Assembly (NCBI GenBank): GCA_002007365.1
Contig: LNZR01000031.1
Location: forward strand, 1-61,395
DNA length: 61,395 nucleotides
Direction: 5' to 3'
Source: Epulopiscium sp. Nele67-Bin005
Lineage (GTDB): Bacteria; Bacillota; Clostridia; Lachnospirales; Cellulosilyticaceae
The position numbers and the translations under genes are program-made. Below are positions 1 to 9,899 of the stretch, one piece after another. The notes beneath the pieces were generated by a model that saw only the letters and a program-made list of their open reading frames with translations, was not told the DNA's origin and did not search any database. Within the stretch, counting starts at the first letter, position 1; each line of letters starts with the position of its first letter.

Positions 1-2070
1 GGACACACTCCCTGAAAAGTTGAGGACTTTTAAACTGTAACATATTATACCATCCAGAACAATCAGTAATTTTCCAAGCATCAGTGCTATCATAGAGTTG
101 AGGTGACTGAGGACGTTATAAGATGAAACTCACCCAAACTACAGCCCGCTCACCCTGTTGCCACCTGGAAAGAGATACAGAAGTATTCGCTGCCTTACCA
201 GACTACAGCGCCTTTCTTCAGTTTTTTTTACTCATCCTATACACTTAAAATAAAAAAAAAAGTTTAATGTTTATGATCTTATTGATTATTATTAATGCAT
301 TAAAATAATTTTCTGTTTGAGTAATAGCATGTAGGGACTACAGACTTTCTTGTACAATTGTTAGAAAATGTGTTGCAAAATCTATTTTTCTGCTATGCTG
401 TTGTTGCTGTGTGTCCACCACATCGTTGCGATGGCAACTGTTGACAAACATTACTTGATAAGGATGTGATTCATCAGGGCTGTGATTCAGTGAGCTTGTG
501 TTTTAGTCTTGGTGTGTATTTCTGAGGGTGGTTTCCAGTTTGGTGTCTGTGTGGGCACTTTTAAAGAGGTTGATTTTTCTATTTTCAATGACATCACTAA
601 CACAAGATTTAAAACCACATGTGGTAGTCACCATGCCATTTGTCTCTCTTAGGGGGCGCTGCTCTGCCAGAGCGACTCCTGATACGGCCCGTGTGTGTGC
701 GTTTTTATGATGTTTTTATTGTTTTTTATGGTGTGTTTGACTGCTTTGTCTTTTATATCGGGATGCTAATATCAACGGCACTTAAACGGACCATGTCCAT
801 GGCACGTAAACGGACTTTGTTCACAACTGGCGCAGCCTCTCACCACCAACCCAGGTATGCTCACCTATTCACGGAGCTACCTGTTGGAGCTTGGCCGCCT
901 TCAGTCGGAGCCAGCAGTATCCCTCCTTTCAAACAACATACCTCTTGAGTTACTTCGGGAGCATAAACGAAAGCGTATATGAAGGAAACGAGGATCCAGA
1001 AGAGGGATACGAAACAGACTGAGGAGGAGAGGCAGCTGGCTACCGCTACCTGCCATAATGCTGTCAAACGTGCGATCGCTCCGGAACAAAACGGAGGAAC
1101 TTTCCACACTCACAAAGTTTGATATGGATTACCAGCAAACCAGTCTCTTCTGCTTCACAGAGACATGGCTGTCCGAGCATACAGACTTTCAACTGGACGG
1201 ATGTAACATCATCCGCTTTGACAGAGATGCAGCAAAAACAAGGAAGTCGATTGGGGTCAACAGTAAGTGGGCAACTAACTTCAAAGTGAAAGAGACCATC
1301 AGCTGCAACACATAGCTGACAGTTATAACAGAGCTGTCAATCAGACTGGAGAACAACCTGTGTTTCTGTTACGAGATTTTAACAGGTGTGACATCACCAC
1401 ACATCTTCCTAGTTTGGAGCAACATGTCACAACTCCCACCAGAATGCAGAACACACTGGACTTGTGCTATGGTAACATCCCTAATGCATACATCTCAAAA
1501 CCACGCCCACTACTTGGCCGTTCAGATCATAATGTCATCCTGCTACTGCCCAAATATAGGTCACAGCTGAAAACCAGCGACCCCTTAACCAAAACTATCA
1601 GAGTCTGGAATAGTGAAGCAACTGAAACACTGCAGGGCTGCTTTGACCTCACAGACTGGGATTTATTTTTTAATGACTGTGGTGGTGATCTCCACGCACT
1701 GACAGACACACTAACCTCATATATTTTATTTTGTGAGGACACTGTCACTCCCACCGGACAAATAACTATTCACCCAAACAATAAAAAATGGATTACCAAA
1801 GACATGAAACACTGCCTTGTTCAAAAGAAAAAGGCTTTCCTACAAGGAGACAAACTTAGGGTGAGGGAACTGGAAAAAGAGTTCAGGAAGAAGGCCAAGC
1901 TGGCCAAGATCCACTTCAAGGATAAAGTGGAGAAGAAATTAACATCTGGGAATGCAAGGGAGGCATGGCAGGGATTAAACACCATGATGGGCCGACCCAC
2001 CAAACCTGCAGTGGTCAACTGCTCAGACCCTACCTCCTTCGCAAAACAGCTCAACGGCTTCTTCAGTACC
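1..2070. other. Vertebrate (fish-like) host DNA at contig end
   Basis: This segment has clearly higher GC than the rest, no bacterial ribosome binding sites and no bacterial-type gene. Positions 1-985 hold no coding sequence I can support, only short chance ORFs and A-rich stretches. From about 986 it contains a decayed LINE (separate entry). The change to AT-rich bacterial sequence with a bacterial gene on the minus strand occurs near 2065-2075. Host contamination joined by misassembly is the likely explanation; horizontal transfer is a much less likely alternative. Confidence 0.8.
986..2070 (+). pseudogene. Degenerate fish-type LINE (L2/Rex/CR1-like) ORF2 endonuclease-region fragment
   Basis: Reading upstream of the first ATG, the frame at 986-1312 gives an Arg-rich lead, then LPLPAIMLSNVRSLRNKTEEL and CFTETWL, the hallmark start of the APE-type endonuclease domain of fish non-LTR retrotransposons. 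A second frame, 1326-2070, supplies LLRDFN (normally GDFN), TLDLCYGNI, GRSDHNV and the Lys/Arg-rich linker that follows the endonuclease. The frames are out of register and the middle of the endonuclease is missing, so the copy has an internal deletion and a frameshift. The reverse transcriptase that should follow is cut off at about 2070, where bacterial sequence begins. Confidence 0.8.
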
Positions 2071-2118
2071 TACCTTTTTGGATTTATTTTAGCATAACCC
2101 CAAATTTTGTGTAAAGGA

Positions 2119-3090
2119 TTATCTTGATAAATTAATAATATCTTGCATTTCTTTTTCTGCTGTAGAACCAATATTAATTAAAGTACCAACTTGTTTATTT
2201 ACTGAATCAGCTTCTCTATTTAAGCTATCAACGTGTGTACTAATTTCTTGGATATCTCTTGGAATTTCACTAACAGAATTTTCTACTGAATGAGCAATAG
2301 AAGCTACTTGGCTCATTTGTCTTCCAGCTTTATCAATTGTTGTGTCAAGCTCAGTTAAGATTGCATATGACTCTTCAAAACTTGCTCCTAATGGTTTAAG
2401 GTGGTTTTCAATTTCTTTTAAGTTTTCCATAGTTTTCTTAACACTCTCAGAGCTAGAAGCTGTTGCACTACGGATATTTCCTGTAAATTCTTCCATCTGA
2501 ACAAGTTTATTTTTTGTATCTTCTGCAAGCTGACGGATTTCATTTGCAACTACGGCAAACCCTTTTCCTTGTTCTCCAGCTCTTGCTGCTTCAATACTTG
2601 CATTTAATGCTAGAAGGTTTGTTTGGTCGGCAATCCCTTTGATACCACCAATGATTTCATCAACTTGACGAGATAATTCGTTTAGGGTAGTGATTTCTGC
2701 ACTAGCAGCTGTTGTATTTTTTACAAGCTCTGGTGTATGAACTTTTGCTACCAAATTATACTCTTTTAAACTTGACTCTTTAATAGTCTTAACTCTTTTA
2801 AATCCATCAGTCATTTGCTCCATGTGAGTTGATAAGCTACCAAATGAGCCAGAAATTTCTCTTACATATCCTTCTGCTTTGTTTGCTGATTGAATGCTGT
2901 TTGACACAAGTCTGTCTAAATTTTTAGCAATGTCCCCTAAATTTTGTACAGAAGAAGCAATATGTAATCTAGCTTTACTTGCATCACCTAACTTGTTTAA
3001 TACTGTATTTCCTGCTTGAGATACAGCTCTTTTTAAATTTTCGTATTGTGCTGTTCCATTTCCTTGGTTGTTTTGCTTGTTAAAAAACAT
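2119..3090 (-). CDS. Soluble methyl-accepting chemotaxis-type signalling protein
   Basis: The 323-residue product has no signal peptide or membrane segment, so it should be a cytoplasmic chemoreceptor. The C-terminal half carries the highly conserved signalling tip: [20 protein letters not shown] followed by [19 protein letters not shown], the CheA/CheW contact region. Heptad-like helices lie on both sides. I place the start at the ATG at 3090, seven bases after AAGGAG. An in-frame TTG 18 bases upstream overlaps that ribosome binding site and is unlikely. No sensor domain is recognisable in the first 100 residues, so the ligand is unknown. The 3' end lies only ~50 bp from the foreign-DNA junction and its terminator is not present. 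Confidence 0.85.
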   Translation of the reverse strand: MFFNKQNNQGNGTAQYENLKRAVSQAGNTVLNKLGDASKARLHIASSVQNLGDIAKNLDRLVSNSIQSANKAEGYVREISGSFGSLSTHMEQMTDGFKRVKTIKESSLKEYNLVAKVHTPELVKNTTAASAEITTLNELSRQVDEIIGGIKGIADQTNLLALNASIEAARAGEQGKGFAVVANEIRQLAEDTKNKLVQMEEFTGNIRSATASSSESVKKTMENLKEIENHLKPLGASFEESYAILTELDTTIDKAGRQMSQVASIAHSVENSVSEIPRDIQEISTHVDSLNREADSVNKQVGTLINIGSTAEKEMQDIINLSR

Positions 3091-3292
3091 TTCATATCTC
3101 CTTTTCAATAATAAGTTTTTGTTTGGTTAATTAAAATATAGTAGTTTGGCTTTGATACAAAAATGTATTTTGATTTATAAAAAAACATTTTATCGCCATC
3201 TTATTTAATTTAACCTACCCATACCAATAATAATTAATAACAAAAATGTATATATCTATTATACCATCTTTTTGTATTTTGCATATGTATTT

Positions 3293-3336
3293 TAGCAATT
3301 TCCCTACACTTTTTCGTATAACATAAGGAAATTGCT
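3293..3336. repeat. Inverted repeat between MCP and envC-like genes
   Basis: AGCAATTTCC and its complement GGAAATTGCT are separated by ~23 bases. It lies just after the M23 peptidase gene on the minus strand. It has no good U-tract on either strand, so it is a poor intrinsic terminator; it may be a processing or stabilising stem. Confidence 0.45.
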
Positions 3337-3358
3337 GTAAATTTTTCCGATTTAAAGG

Positions 3359-4519
3359 CTATCTATTTAAGTAATTCCATGGGTTGGTATGCGTGCCATT
3401 TAATCTAACTTCAAAATGGCAATGATTTCCTGTTGAAAATCCTGTGCTTCCGATTTTGGCAACTTGCTGACCTTGACTAACTTTTGTCCCGTTAGGAACT
3501 GTAAGAGAAGAATTGTGAGCATAAATTGTTACTAATCCTCCTCCGTGGTCAATCATTATCGTATAACCAAAACCGTTTACCCACCCAGATGTAATAACTA
3601 CTCCATCGGCTGCCGCAAGAACTGGCTCTCCATATGCAGCAGGAATATCAATCCCTTGATGAAACTCATTGCTCCCTGTAATTGGGTTGCTTCTTGGGTT
3701 ATATTCCGAGCTTATTCTATAATAATTTGGTACTGGCCAAGAAAATTGACCACCCAAATATCTGCTACTACTATTAGATGTTGATGATGAGGTTGTTGTT
3801 GGGGTTGGAGTTAGAGCTTTTAATTTTTCTTCAAGCTCTTCTCCTGCTTTTTCTAGTGCCATAAGATGAATGTTTAGTTCGTTTTCTTGAGTTTCTAAAA
3901 TTCCCATCATTTCGTATTTTTGTTGGCGAACTTCTGCTAATTGCTGTTTTTGTATAAATGTAGCATCATACAAAGTTTCCATTTGTTGTTGTTCAACTTC
4001 TAATTGATTTTTTTTAATAGTGACCTGATTTTGATAAAAATCAAATTCTTCTAAAACTTGATTATCATACCTAGATATAACACTAATATATTTTGCACGA
4101 TTTAATAATTCTACAAAATTATTTGATGAAAAAATAATTTGGATATAATCTCTTTTGTTATTTTTATACATTGTAACCATTCGGTCTTTTGTTGTTTCGT
4201 AATATTCATCACGTTGTGCAGTTGCCTGTTCTAGCTCCAAAGATGTTTGCCGTATCTCTTCACGCTTTAGAGAAAGTTGATTATATAAATCTAAAAGTTC
4301 ATTTTCAATAGCCACCACTTGTGTATCTAGTTCTCTAATTTGTTCATCAATAATTGCTTGTTCTTCTTGATTTTTGGTAATTTCTTCATTGGTTTGCTCA
4401 ATTTCTTGTTCATTGGCTTCTAAATTTTCTTTAACTTGAGTTAATTCATCTGCGTAAATTAATGATGTACCAATTAAACCTAAATACATAGTTGTAAGTA
4501 AAAATTTTTTCGTTTTCAT
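3359..4519 (-). CDS. Secreted M23 murein hydrolase with coiled-coil (PcsB/CwlO/EnvC-like, FtsEX partner)
   Basis: The 386-residue protein begins with a signal peptide (about residues 1-23). A long charged coiled coil rich in Glu and Gln follows to about residue 230, then a Ser/Thr linker and a C-terminal LytM/M23 metallopeptidase domain. The zinc ligands are visible as His287 and Asp291 (HQGID) and His368 in NHCHFEV, with catalytic His335 in IYAHN. It should cleave peptidoglycan cross-bridges or stem peptides during division or growth. It sits 7 bp downstream of ftsX in an ftsE-ftsX-hydrolase cluster. This matches the known arrangement in which FtsEX activates a coiled-coil hydrolase from across the membrane. 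Confidence 0.88.
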   Translation of the reverse strand: MKTKKFLLTTMYLGLIGTSLIYADELTQVKENLEANEQEIEQTNEEITKNQEEQAIIDEQIRELDTQVVAIENELLDLYNQLSLKREEIRQTSLELEQATAQRDEYYETTKDRMVTMYKNNKRDYIQIIFSSNNFVELLNRAKYISVISRYDNQVLEEFDFYQNQVTIKKNQLEVEQQQMETLYDATFIQKQQLAEVRQQKYEMMGILETQENELNIHLMALEKAGEELEEKLKALTPTPTTTSSSTSNSSSRYLGGQFSWPVPNYYRISSEYNPRSNPITGSNEFHQGIDIPAAYGEPVLAAADGVVITSGWVNGFGYTIMIDHGGGLVTIYAHNSSLTVPNGTKVSQGQQVAKIGSTGFSTGNHCHFEVRLNGTHTNPWNYLNR

Positions 4520-4526
4520 ATATCAC

Positions 4527-5414
4527 CTATACTTTTAAGTGTTTGCGTATCGCTATCCCACTACCTAGAGCGCTTATAGTTATCGCCAATCCAAAAAATA
4601 AAGGTATAACTTCCATCATTATAGCATCTGTAGGCTTTAAGACAATACCACCCAAAATTTGTCCAAGCGTTTGTTTCATGATATCTTGGGCCCAATTATA
4701 TCCATTGTATATAATTACAGTTGGGACAATTGCTCCTAAAATTCCAATTGCCAAACCTTCTATTAAAAATGGCAATCTAATAAAAGCATCGGTAGCTCCA
4801 ATATATTTCATAATTTCAATCTCTTTTTTCCGAACATATACAGTTAGAGTAATTGTATTGGCAATAAGAAGAAGTGATATAACAACTAGCGCCACAATCA
4901 TTATCCCCGAAAAAAATTGTATCGAATTATTAAGTTCAATGTATATGTCCGTTTCAGCCTCAAAATAATCAACTTCTAGCCCATTAATTCTTTTTAAAAA
5001 GGCCACCACATCTTGCTGGTGTATAGCTTCTGTAACTATTATTTCAAAAGAGGCTGGTAACGGGTTGTCATCTTTAAATTCATAGTATAAATTTGGGTCG
5101 TTTTCAGAAAACTTTAAAAGGGCATCATCTTTTGAGATATACTCTACACTATAAACATATGGAGTTTCTTCAATAATATTAGTCATTTCTTTAATTTCAG
5201 CTTCATCTAATTTTAGGTCAATGTATGCCGTAATTCCCAGCTGACGCTCAATTTGATAAATAATATATTCAACATTTTGAGCGATAGAATATGAAATTCC
5301 AAGAATTATGAGGCACAAAACTATTGTTCCCATAGATGCAATTGCCATCATTCGATTTTTCCAAAGCCCTTTAAAACCTTCAGCAAAAAGATACCTAATA
5401 GTATGCAATTTCAT
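4527..5414 (-). CDS. ftsX: FtsX, permease-like subunit of the FtsEX complex
   Basis: The 295-residue membrane protein has one N-terminal transmembrane helix (about residues 18-40), an extracellular domain of ~120 residues and three C-terminal helices, the normal FtsX topology. FtsEX does not transport. It couples ATP hydrolysis in the cytoplasm to activation of a peptidoglycan hydrolase, here almost certainly the adjacent M23 protein. I chose the ATG at 5414, seven bases after GGAGGG. An upstream in-frame start at 5429 would overlap that site. The start lies inside the end of ftsE (20-bp overlap), indicating translational coupling. Confidence 0.92.
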   Translation of the reverse strand: MKLHTIRYLFAEGFKGLWKNRMMAIASMGTIVLCLIILGISYSIAQNVEYIIYQIERQLGITAYIDLKLDEAEIKEMTNIIEETPYVYSVEYISKDDALLKFSENDPNLYYEFKDDNPLPASFEIIVTEAIHQQDVVAFLKRINGLEVDYFEAETDIYIELNNSIQFFSGIMIVALVVISLLLIANTITLTVYVRKKEIEIMKYIGATDAFIRLPFLIEGLAIGILGAIVPTVIIYNGYNWAQDIMKQTLGQILGGIVLKPTDAIMMEVIPLFFGLAITISALGSGIAIRKHLKV

Positions 5415-6090
5415 CGCTATACCCTCCACTATATGTATCTTTTGCTACTTTACCACAATCAATTTCTACAACTCTTTGCTTTAAGGCATTAACTATTTCA
5501 CGCTCATGTGTTGCCACAAGGACAGTAATTCCTCTTGTGCTAATATCTTGTAACAAAGTCATAATTTCCCACGCTGTTGTAGGGTCTAAGTTTCCAGTTG
5601 GTTCATCTGCAATAACTATTGGGCTATTATTAGCAATTGCACGTGCTATAGCCGTTCTTTGTTGCTCTCCACCAGACAGCTCATGAGGGTAGCTTCTGGC
5701 TTTTTTTCCAAGACCCACATTACCCAAAATTATAGGGACGTTTCGCTTAATTTCTTTGGGGCTTGCCTGAACAACTTGCATAGCAAAAGCTACATTTTCA
5801 TATACTGTTTTGTTTGGTAATAGCCTAAAGTCCTGAAAAACTACTCCCACATCTCGCCTATAATATGGAATACTACGATTTGCAAGCTTTGTAATATCCC
5901 GATTGTTTACAGAAATTCTCCCATGTGTTGGAGAAACTTCCTTTAATATAAGCTTTAGTAAGGTAGATTTTCCAGAACCACTAGGCCCAGTTATAAATAC
6001 AAATTCACCTTTTTCAATATATAATGATGTTGCATGAAGCCCTACTGTTCCGTTTGGATAAGTTTTAGATACGCTAGTTAGTTCAATCAC
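5395..6090 (-). CDS. ftsE: FtsE, cell-division ABC ATPase
   Basis: This 231-residue ABC ATPase has Walker A GPSGSGKST, the Q-loop in VVFQDFRLL, signature LSGGEQQR, Walker B IVIADEPTGNLD and H-loop VATHE. Together with overlapping ftsX and the M23 hydrolase gene this is the standard FtsEX division/elongation module. Translation starts at GTG (6090), seven bases after GGAGG. No recognisable promoter was identified. The PucR-type regulator gene upstream ends about 50 bp away on the same strand, so co-transcription is possible. Confidence 0.94.
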   Translation of the reverse strand: MIELTSVSKTYPNGTVGLHATSLYIEKGEFVFITGPSGSGKSTLLKLILKEVSPTHGRISVNNRDITKLANRSIPYYRRDVGVVFQDFRLLPNKTVYENVAFAMQVVQASPKEIKRNVPIILGNVGLGKKARSYPHELSGGEQQRTAIARAIANNSPIVIADEPTGNLDPTTAWEIMTLLQDISTRGITVLVATHEREIVNALKQRVVEIDCGKVAKDTYSGGYSDEIAYY

Positions 6091-6140
6091 AGTCCTGCCT
6101 CCTTCATATTAGCCTTGCCTTTTTCTATATTTGGTGTTGC

Positions 6141-7238
6141 TTATAGTCTACCAGAATTTTGTCTTTCCATGTGTTCCATATATTGACTTACCATAATCGT
6201 AATTTTGAAAATGATTGCATCGTCAAATTTACGCAAATCAAGACCTGTCATTTTTAATAATTTATCAAGACGGTACACTAAAGTATTTCTGTGGATATAT
6301 AGCTGTCTTGAAGTTTCAGAAACGTTTAAGCTATTTTCAAAAAATTTGTTTACTGTTGTTAATGTTTCTTCATCTAACTGAGCAATTTTTTTACCTTTTA
6401 ATACTTCTTGAATAAACATTTTGCAAAGTGGTAATGGTAATTGGTAAATAATTCTTCCAATTCCAAGCTTTGAGTAAGTAGAAATATGGCCTTCACTATT
6501 GAAAATTTTGCCAACTTCAAGAGCCATACTAGCTTCTTTGTAAGAATTTGACACGTCTTTTAAATCGTTAACGATTGTCCCAACAGCAACAGATACAGCG
6601 CTCATAGCTTCTGTACTTAATGTATCATAAATAGTTTTAGCCAAAAGTTCAACTTCTTCTTCACTCTTAGAGTCAACTTGTTTTACCAAAATTACGTTTT
6701 TCTCATCAACAGCCGTAATAAAATCTACTGATTTATCTGGGAAGATATTTCTTAAAATATCCGATATGTTGGCATCTTTATTATCATATGCTTCCAATAA
6801 AAATACAACTCTTGCCACGTTATTATCAATATGAAGTTTTTTCGCACGGCTATAAATATCCACCAAAAGAAGGTTGTCTAACAATAAATTTTTAACAAAG
6901 TTATCTTTGTCAAAACGTTCTTTATATGCAACTAGTAAGTTTTTGATTTGGAATGCTCCAAGTTTTCCTAGCTTGTATGCCTCGTCATCAGACCCACTTA
7001 CAGAAATTACATACTCAACCAAATATTCCTCATAAATTTTAAAATAATGACACCCTTGCATTTCTTGGCTATCAGCGTGAGAGATAATGAATGACTCAAC
7101 TTCTTTCATATATTCCCCAACTGGCGTAAAAGTAGTAGTGGCAACAACTTTTGCTTCAGCATCTAAAATCGTAAACTCTCTACGTGTTATCGATTTTAAC
7201 CCCTCTAATGTGTTTTGTAAAATTTGATTTGAAATCAC
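6141..7238 (-). CDS. CdaR/PucR-family transcriptional regulator
   Basis: The 365-residue protein ends with the PucR-type helix-turn-helix: SLNVSETSRQLYIHRNTLVY followed by RLDKLLKMTGLDLRKFDDAI, typical of sugar-diacid/purine regulators. The N-terminal ~130 residues look like the small sensory domain of CdaR-type proteins and the middle like the GGDEF-derived linker found in the family. It is expected to bind DNA in response to a small metabolite; the ligand cannot be deduced. The start is GTG at 7238 with GGAG ten bases upstream. A sugar-ABC ATPase gene lies just upstream behind its own terminator, but a regulatory link is only inference. Confidence 0.82.
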   Translation of the reverse strand: MISNQILQNTLEGLKSITRREFTILDAEAKVVATTTFTPVGEYMKEVESFIISHADSQEMQGCHYFKIYEEYLVEYVISVSGSDDEAYKLGKLGAFQIKNLLVAYKERFDKDNFVKNLLLDNLLLVDIYSRAKKLHIDNNVARVVFLLEAYDNKDANISDILRNIFPDKSVDFITAVDEKNVILVKQVDSKSEEEVELLAKTIYDTLSTEAMSAVSVAVGTIVNDLKDVSNSYKEASMALEVGKIFNSEGHISTYSKLGIGRIIYQLPLPLCKMFIQEVLKGKKIAQLDEETLTTVNKFFENSLNVSETSRQLYIHRNTLVYRLDKLLKMTGLDLRKFDDAIIFKITIMVSQYMEHMERQNSGRL

Positions 7239-7375
7239 TAATCATCAACTCCTCATTTAGTTATTTTAAATATATAATAATCATAATATAGAAAACTTAG
7301 TTTTAAATTACAATTACTATAACTCTTATTAGTCTATTTTATCCTATTTTGATAGAAAAAAAAACCCCATCTATA

Positions 7376-7412
7376 AAAAAAAGCCTAGAGATTTCTCCCT
7401 AAGCCTATTTTT
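7376..7412 (-). terminator. Intrinsic terminator of the sugar ABC ATPase gene
   Basis: On the minus strand an ~11-bp stem (with G-U pairs) is capped by a GAAA tetraloop and followed by eight U residues, immediately after the stop codon at 7419. Confidence 0.85.
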
Positions 7413-7418
7413 TTTGGT

Positions 7419-8531
7419 TTAATTTGTAATTGTGAGCTGAGTTTCAAGGTCAAATAAATGAATTTTGCTCTCCTCAATTCCAAGTTGTACAACACTTCCA
7501 GCATCTGCCATACAACTAGCTTCAACTCTACCATTAATGTTGCTTCCTAAACATTCCATATACAAATAAGTTTCTGAACCTAATTTTTCCGTAACTTCAA
7601 CATTTGCAGAAATTACACTATATTTCCCTTTTTCTGACTCAATAACTGTATCCATATCAGCAGTATGTTCTGGGCGAATTCCCATCATAACTTTTTTGCC
7701 AACGTATGAAGAAGCTTTTGCTGCCTTTTCTGGTGTCAATCTCATAGTGAAATTTCCAAATTTAAGACCTGTACTTCCTCCACTATTTACAACTTCAACT
7801 TCCAAAAAGTTCATTTGTGGAGAACCAATAAATCCAGCAACAAAAAGGTTTTGTGGTTCGTTGTATAATTTTGTTGGAGAGTCAACTTGTTGAATAATTC
7901 CATCTTTTAATACTACAATACGAGTTCCAAGAGTCATTGCCTCAACTTGGTCATGCGTTACATAGATAAAAGTTGTTCCTAATTTTTTGTGTAGCTTTGA
8001 GATTTCTGTTCTCATTTGTACACGTAATTTTGCATCTAAGTTTGAAAGTGGTTCGTCCATTAAGAATACTTTAGGCTCACGAACGATAGCACGCCCCATT
8101 GCTACCCTTTGTCTTTGCCCTCCAGAAAGTTGTTTTGGTTTTCTATCTAACAGTTGGTCAAGCCCCAAAATTTTTGCTGCTGATTGAACTCTCTCATCAA
8201 TTTCAGCTTCTGGTAACTTTTGAATTTTTAGTGCAAATGCCATGTTTTTGTAAATCGTCATGTGTGGATATAGTGCGTAGTTTTGGAATACCATTGCGAT
8301 ATCACGGTCTTTAGGAGCAACTTCGTTACAAAGTTTTCCGTCAATATAAAGTTCTCCACTAGAAATTTCTTCAAGACCTGCAATCATTCTCAAAGTAGTA
8401 GATTTCGCACACCCCGATGGTCCAACGAAAATAATAAATTCTTTATCCTCAATATCTAAACTGAAGTTTTTTACTGCGTTAAATCCGTTATCATAAGTTT
8501 TACAAATATTTTTTAATTGTACAGTTGCCAT
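7419..8531 (-). CDS. ugpC: Multiple-sugar ABC transporter ATP-binding protein (MsmX/UgpC type)
   Basis: The 370-residue protein has an N-terminal ABC ATPase domain with Walker [11 protein letters not shown]-loop [11 protein letters not shown], signature [13 protein letters not shown], Walker [13 protein letters not shown] and [10 protein letters not shown]-terminal TOBE/OB regulatory domain starts near residue 240. This is the family that energises carbohydrate importers. No permease or binding protein lies nearby, so it probably acts as a shared ATPase for several sugar transporters, as MsmX does in Bacillus. The Walker A Ala in place of Gly is common in this family. It is monocistronic: terminator below, ~345 bp intergenic region above. 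Confidence 0.92.
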   Translation of the reverse strand: MATVQLKNICKTYDNGFNAVKNFSLDIEDKEFIIFVGPSGCAKSTTLRMIAGLEEISSGELYIDGKLCNEVAPKDRDIAMVFQNYALYPHMTIYKNMAFALKIQKLPEAEIDERVQSAAKILGLDQLLDRKPKQLSGGQRQRVAMGRAIVREPKVFLMDEPLSNLDAKLRVQMRTEISKLHKKLGTTFIYVTHDQVEAMTLGTRIVVLKDGIIQQVDSPTKLYNEPQNLFVAGFIGSPQMNFLEVEVVNSGGSTGLKFGNFTMRLTPEKAAKASSYVGKKVMMGIRPEHTADMDTVIESEKGKYSVISANVEVTEKLGSETYLYMECLGSNINGRVEASCMADAGSVVQLGIEESKIHLFDLETQLTITN

Positions 8532-8876
8532 TTTAAATTCCCCCTTGTGGTTTTAGTTTTTTAAATTGTGGGCTAAATTACATTAACTATACTACAAACA
8601 AAAATCATTGACTATACGCTTTTTCCCTAAAAAAACGTTTTTACCTTTATCAAAATTCTATATCGAGTATATTCAAATGTTAAATTTAGGTTAAATTATG
8701 TGGGATTTTTTGTTAGGTAATGTCACCGAATTTAACAAAATTTCTCAAAAAACATTTATATTTTGGGGTGGCTTATCAGTTAATTTTACTTTGTAAAATA
8801 GATGATTTTTTGAATTTAGAAGTTTTTTTAACTTATTTTAGATACTAATTCCAATTAATACTTTGGGTTTTTGTGC
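8532..8876. other. Intergenic region upstream of the sugar ABC ATPase, with a cre-like palindrome
   Basis: No gene is visible. About 90-110 bp upstream of the ATPase start, near 8628-8644, there is an AAAAACGTTTTT palindrome resembling a LacI/CcpA-family operator. Downstream of it on the minus strand is a weak promoter-like pair (TAGTCA, 17 bp, TATAGT). Catabolite control would suit a shared sugar ATPase, but the match to a full cre site is partial. Confidence 0.35.
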
Positions 8877-9653
8877 TTATTCTCCAATCAACTTTTTTTG
8901 ATAGTGGGACAAACTCATGCAAATAACTTGTACCAAAAATACTGGCAATACTAACATACGCTTTGCTCTTTTTGGTTCTGAAATTAAGCGATACAACCAT
9001 TCACAACCAAACTGCTGAAATATTTTTGGTGCACGTTTAACAACCCCAGCCATAACGTCTAGGCTACCTCCTACACCTATTACTACTTTTAGATTAGTAA
9101 ACTTATGTCCATTTTCCAAAATCCAAAGCTCTTGTTTGGGTGAGCCAAGTGCCACAAGCAAAATATTTGCACCTGAATTATTAATATCATCAATTATATT
9201 TTGAGTATCTTCATCAGAAAAATATCCATCATGAGTTCCAACTACATCAATTTGAGGGTATTTTTGACGCATATTGTTGGCTGCTATTTGTGCAACTTCT
9301 GGTTTGCCACCAAAGAAATAATATTTGTGAGCTTTATTTTTGCTAGTTTGCATCGTTTTTTGTACAAAATCATAGCCAGCAACTCTTTCGGGAAGTGAGC
9401 CACAAGGTAAAATTTTTGAGGCAATAACTACCCCAATTCCATCTGGTAAAACTAAATCTGCACTATTTACAAAATTTTTAAGGGGTGCATTTTCCTTAGA
9501 TTGCATTATAATTTCTGGGTTTGGTGTACAAATTGTACGTAGTTTGTCCGTTTTTAGGAAATGATGAAAAATCTCCACAGCATCATTCATCGTAACTTTA
9601 TCAATTTTTATATCCATAATCGTAATTTTCTTGCGTTTTAATTTTTTAGCCAT
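8877..9653 (-). CDS. WecG/TagA/CpsF-family glycosyltransferase
   Basis: The 258-residue protein matches the WecG/TagA family along its whole length. Landmarks are TICTPNPEIIMQSK, VLPDGIGVV (the conserved Asp region), YFFGGKPEVAQ, VVGTHDGYF, LLVALGSPKQELWI and VVIGVGGSLDVMAG. The family transfers N-acetylmannosamine or a related sugar to undecaprenyl-diphospho-GlcNAc on the cytoplasmic face of the membrane, for wall teichoic acid or surface polysaccharide. The acceptor here is unknown, since no other polysaccharide genes are nearby. A TAAGGAG ribosome binding site lies eight bases before the ATG. Confidence 0.9.
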   Translation of the reverse strand: MAKKLKRKKITIMDIKIDKVTMNDAVEIFHHFLKTDKLRTICTPNPEIIMQSKENAPLKNFVNSADLVLPDGIGVVIASKILPCGSLPERVAGYDFVQKTMQTSKNKAHKYYFFGGKPEVAQIAANNMRQKYPQIDVVGTHDGYFSDEDTQNIIDDINNSGANILLVALGSPKQELWILENGHKFTNLKVVIGVGGSLDVMAGVVKRAPKIFQQFGCEWLYRLISEPKRAKRMLVLPVFLVQVICMSLSHYQKKLIGE

Positions 9654-9734
9654 AAAATTTGCTCCTTAATTTTAAATTTTATTATTACCTAGACTTTGCA
9701 ACCTCATTATACTAAAGAAAATTATTTTTCACAA

Positions 9735-9764
9735 CAAAAAAGGCATACCCAAAAGGTATACCTT
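9735..9764 (-). terminator. Second copy of a duplicated intrinsic terminator
   Basis: On the minus strand AAGGTATACC, a short loop, GGTATGCCTT and a T-tract. It is essentially identical to the terminator at 9854-9886. Confidence 0.7.
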
Positions 9765-9796
9765 CTGTTTTAGATATTACTTTTATTAATTGGGTT

Positions 9797-9830
9797 AAGG
9801 GACGAAGTCCCTTAGAGGGGTCAGCCCCTC
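9797..9830. repeat. Two adjacent GC-rich hairpins between duplicated terminators
   Basis: AAGGGAC-GAA-GTCCCTT (perfect 7-bp stem) at 9797-9813 is followed at once by GAGGGG-loop-CCCCTC at 9815-9830. They stand out in an AT-rich intergenic stretch and are bracketed by the two near-identical terminator hairpins. Confidence 0.7.
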
Positions 9831-9853
9831 AATTTTAGTTATCCTTTTTGCGA

Positions 9854-9886
9854 TAAAAAAAGGCATACCCAAAAGGTATACCTTCC
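9854..9886 (-). terminator. Intrinsic terminator of the Cys-rich protein gene
   Basis: On the minus strand AAGGTATACC, loop, GGTATGCCTT and seven T residues, 13 bp past the stop codon at 9900. Confidence 0.85.
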
Positions 9887-9899
9887 TTATTAATATAAA

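Noticed and set aside
528-948. Two short plus-strand ORFs near the contig start
   Set aside because: No ribosome binding site, no family resemblance, and they lie in host-type DNA; chance frames.
7419-8531. Walker [10 protein letters not shown] with Ala in place of the usual Gly
   Set aside because: This form is common in MsmX/UgpC-type ATPases and does not signal a broken gene.
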